This document shows positions 13,640-14,829 of a DNA stretch of 14,829 nucleotides, piece after piece. The notes under the pieces are model-generated. The model ran no database searches. It was given only the letters and a program-made list of their open reading frames with translations, and was not told the origin of the DNA. Within the stretch, counting starts at the first letter, position 1. Each line of letters begins with the position of its first letter. Position numbers and translations under genes: made by a program. Origin of the DNA: Candidatus Thorarchaeota archaeon (GTDB lineage: Archaea > Asgardarchaeota > Thorarchaeia > Thorarchaeales > Thorarchaeaceae); contig DAOWDY010000149.1 of assembly GCA_030638785.1 (NCBI GenBank), forward strand, positions 1 to 14,829. Reading direction: 5' to 3'.

Positions 13640-14116
13640 ATGTTCACCAACCTTCGATATCCAACCTCACAACAAGGACTCATCTGGCTCAGACGTCGTC
13701 AGAGAGAGAGGCCATCGAAGATTGCAGAAGAACTGGACGTGACTCGTCCCTTTGTTAGTAAGGCTCAGAGAATTGCGGAGGCACGAATCGATAAGCTGCT
13801 TCGGCATGCGGCATCGATCAACCGAATCAAGGTAAGACACATCAGTACCAAGTATGGTATCGCTGTTGGTTTCTGCCCAGCATACAACACTGACACCTAC
13901 ATTCTCTACTCGCCCAAGATAGGCATCCAGACATGGTTTGCCCACAAGGGTGTATGTGGAACCTGTGAACAACTTGACCAATGCAATGATACCCTTCGAC
14001 AGCTAGCCGAGGAATGGGAGGTCCCCATTCCTGATGACAGGCCTCCCACTGATCTATCAGTGTACCTGTTGGACGTGATAATGAGGCGACTGAAATGGGT
14101 CAAAGTGAAGGAATAG
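13640..14116 (+). CDS. Helix-turn-helix protein with C-terminal Cys/His cluster
   Basis: The 158-residue protein has an N-terminal helix-turn-helix of the sigma-region-4 or recombinase type. It is carried by LIWLRRRQRERPSKIAEELDV and TRPFVSKAQRIAEARIDKLL (about 14-55). A mixed domain follows, with C79 in GFCPAY, an aromatic strand TYILYSPKIGIQTWF, then H102, C106-x2-C109-x5-C115, which looks like a zinc site. The C-terminus is helical. I recall similar HTH plus Cys-cluster proteins in archaea but know no function; a DNA-binding regulator is the likely role. The ATG at 13640 has GGAG (13627-13630) 9 nt upstream. A TTG five codons earlier would overlap that site. Repeats upstream may be its operators. 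Its end overlaps the start of the beta-helix gene by 22 nt, suggesting coupled translation. Confidence 0.7.
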   Translation: MFTNLRYPTSQQGLIWLRRRQRERPSKIAEELDVTRPFVSKAQRIAEARIDKLLRHAASINRIKVRHISTKYGIAVGFCPAYNTDTYILYSPKIGIQTWFAHKGVCGTCEQLDQCNDTLRQLAEEWEVPIPDDRPPTDLSVYLLDVIMRRLKWVKVKE

Positions 14117-14829
14117 ACAGCTCAAAGGCGTGTCCACAGACACCTACTTTGGAGAGAAAATTGTTTGGGAATACCGTCCGCAGAGAAATGATCGTGGCTG
14201 TGAGTCTGGCATTCATCTTGACAACAACCGGTCTAGTGTATGTCTTGATGCTACCATCATCTCCAATAATACCTATACCAACTCCACTACAACTCACCCC
14301 ACATGATTCCATAGCGATTGATGGGGATGCGGACTTCTCGGAAACAGCTCTGCTAGAGGGATGGCCTGGTGATGGTTCTCCTGAGAACCCGTACATAATT
14401 GATGGGTTGGACATTGACCTTGGCGGTGCAGTTGATAACTGCATAAGCATATACAATACGCGAGTAAGCTTCACTATCAGCAACTGCAATCTCACTGGTG
14501 CTAGCAACTTGGGATGGGATATGGGAGCTGGAATCTACTTAGAGAGTGTCACCAACGGTGAGCTAGTCAACAACACCTGCAACAGCAACCGCTATGGCAT
14601 AAAGCTCCATTTGTCAGATTCCAACACCGTGGCGAACAACACCTGCATCAACAACGGATGGGGCATCATCCTCGGTGAATCAAATTTCAACACCATGGCG
14701 AACAACACCTGCAACAACAACACCGAACATGGCATCGCCCTCTATAATAACTCAAATTCCAACACCGTGGCGAACAACATCTGCAACAACAACTGGTTTG
14801 GCATCGAGCTCTATGAATCAGCTTCCAAC
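14095..14829 (+). CDS. Membrane-anchored NosD-like beta-helix repeat protein, 3' end outside the window
   Basis: The frame from ATG 14095 is open to the window edge, giving 245 residues. The N-terminus is a short basic cytoplasmic segment (NTVRREM) and one hydrophobic helix (about 32-53), so it is a type-II anchor or uncleaved signal. A Pro/Ser/Ile linker leads to the family entry motif SIAIDGDADF...EGWPGDGSPENPYIIDGLDI (72-106). From about residue 115 come tandem beta-helix coils of 22-24 residues with consensus N-T-V-A-N-N-T-C-N-N-N-x-x-G-I-x-L. This is the NosD/periplasmic copper-binding type of right-handed beta helix, common in archaeal surface proteins. It is likely exposed outside the cell as an adhesin, S-layer-like or glycan-binding protein. 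GAGG (14083-14086), 8 nt before the ATG, supports this start inside the HTH gene. Confidence 0.82.
   Translation, partial: MGQSEGIDSSKACPQTPTLERKLFGNTVRREMIVAVSLAFILTTTGLVYVLMLPSSPIIPIPTPLQLTPHDSIAIDGDADFSETALLEGWPGDGSPENPYIIDGLDIDLGGAVDNCISIYNTRVSFTISNCNLTGASNLGWDMGAGIYLESVTNGELVNNTCNSNRYGIKLHLSDSNTVANNTCINNGWGIILGESNFNTMANNTCNNNTEHGIALYNNSNSNTVANNICNNNWFGIELYESASN
14557..14829 (+). repeat. Coding tandem repeats of the beta-helix domain
   Basis: Four coil-length copies begin near 14557, 14623, 14689 and 14761, with spacings of 66, 66 and 72 nt. The 18-nt core AACACCGTGGCGAACAAC is identical at 14623 and 14761, and differs by one base at 14689. Conservation at DNA level points to recent duplication. 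The array continues past the window. Confidence 0.8.

Noticed and set aside
14100..14507. Minus-strand 135-residue frame
   Set aside because: It is the antisense shadow of the beta-helix gene, whose frame has a clear anchor, entry motif and repeats.
14557..14829. CRISPR array
   Set aside because: The repeats are in-frame coding units of a beta helix with no unique spacers of constant length.

Overview
The window reads as a piece of archaeal chromosome, most likely from an Asgard archaeon of the Thorarchaeota kind. The direct signs are TATA boxes about 25-30 nt ahead of expected transcript starts, Shine-Dalgarno sites mixed with possible leaderless starts, and archaeal-style families (MoxR/VWA pair, M32 carboxypeptidase, VIT-like transporter, zinc-ribbon tyrosine recombinase, NosD-type beta-helix surface protein). 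The strongest lineage marker is a 92-residue protein that looks like one complete gelsolin domain, a eukaryotic-signature protein reported in Asgard archaea. The lineage is an inference; there is no rRNA or tRNA gene here to confirm it.

Region 1 (1-2811): the 3' part of an amidohydrolase-2 family enzyme runs off the left edge and converges, with a 1-nt gap, on a minus-strand group of three small genes: proto-gelsolin, then a winged-helix regulator, then an NTF2/SnoaL-like protein. Gaps of 33 and 24 nt suggest an operon. A 6-bp inverted repeat sits in the gap before the regulator. A divergent gene for an unrecognised 242-residue protein lies on the other side of the gelsolin promoter.

Region 2 (2801-6221): a MoxR-type AAA+ ATPase and an 833-residue protein with a C-terminal VWA/MIDAS domain form a tightly coupled pair (1-nt gap) behind a good TATA box. 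The ATPase has Asn where Walker B normally has Asp.

Region 3 (6379-10584): a minus-strand series of a VIT/CCC1-like membrane protein, a PLP enzyme best read as D-cysteine desulfhydrase, and a B-box zinc-finger membrane protein. The first two are 2 nt apart. Facing away from them is an M32 metallocarboxypeptidase with all its metal-site motifs.

Region 4 (10585-14116) has an accessory character: a tyrosine recombinase with a C-terminal zinc ribbon, a small basic orphan, a two-helix membrane protein, a ribbon-helix-helix protein, and an HTH protein with a Cys/His cluster. Between the last two is a 354-nt non-coding stretch with a hairpin that displays AGGAGG in its loop and a 47-nt-spaced direct repeat. 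No attachment sites or element ends were found.

Region 5 (14095-14829): a membrane-anchored beta-helix repeat protein, overlapping the HTH gene by 22 nt and cut off by the right edge. It is missing from a simple ORF list because it has no stop inside the window. No tRNA, rRNA, CRISPR array or insertion sequence was seen.
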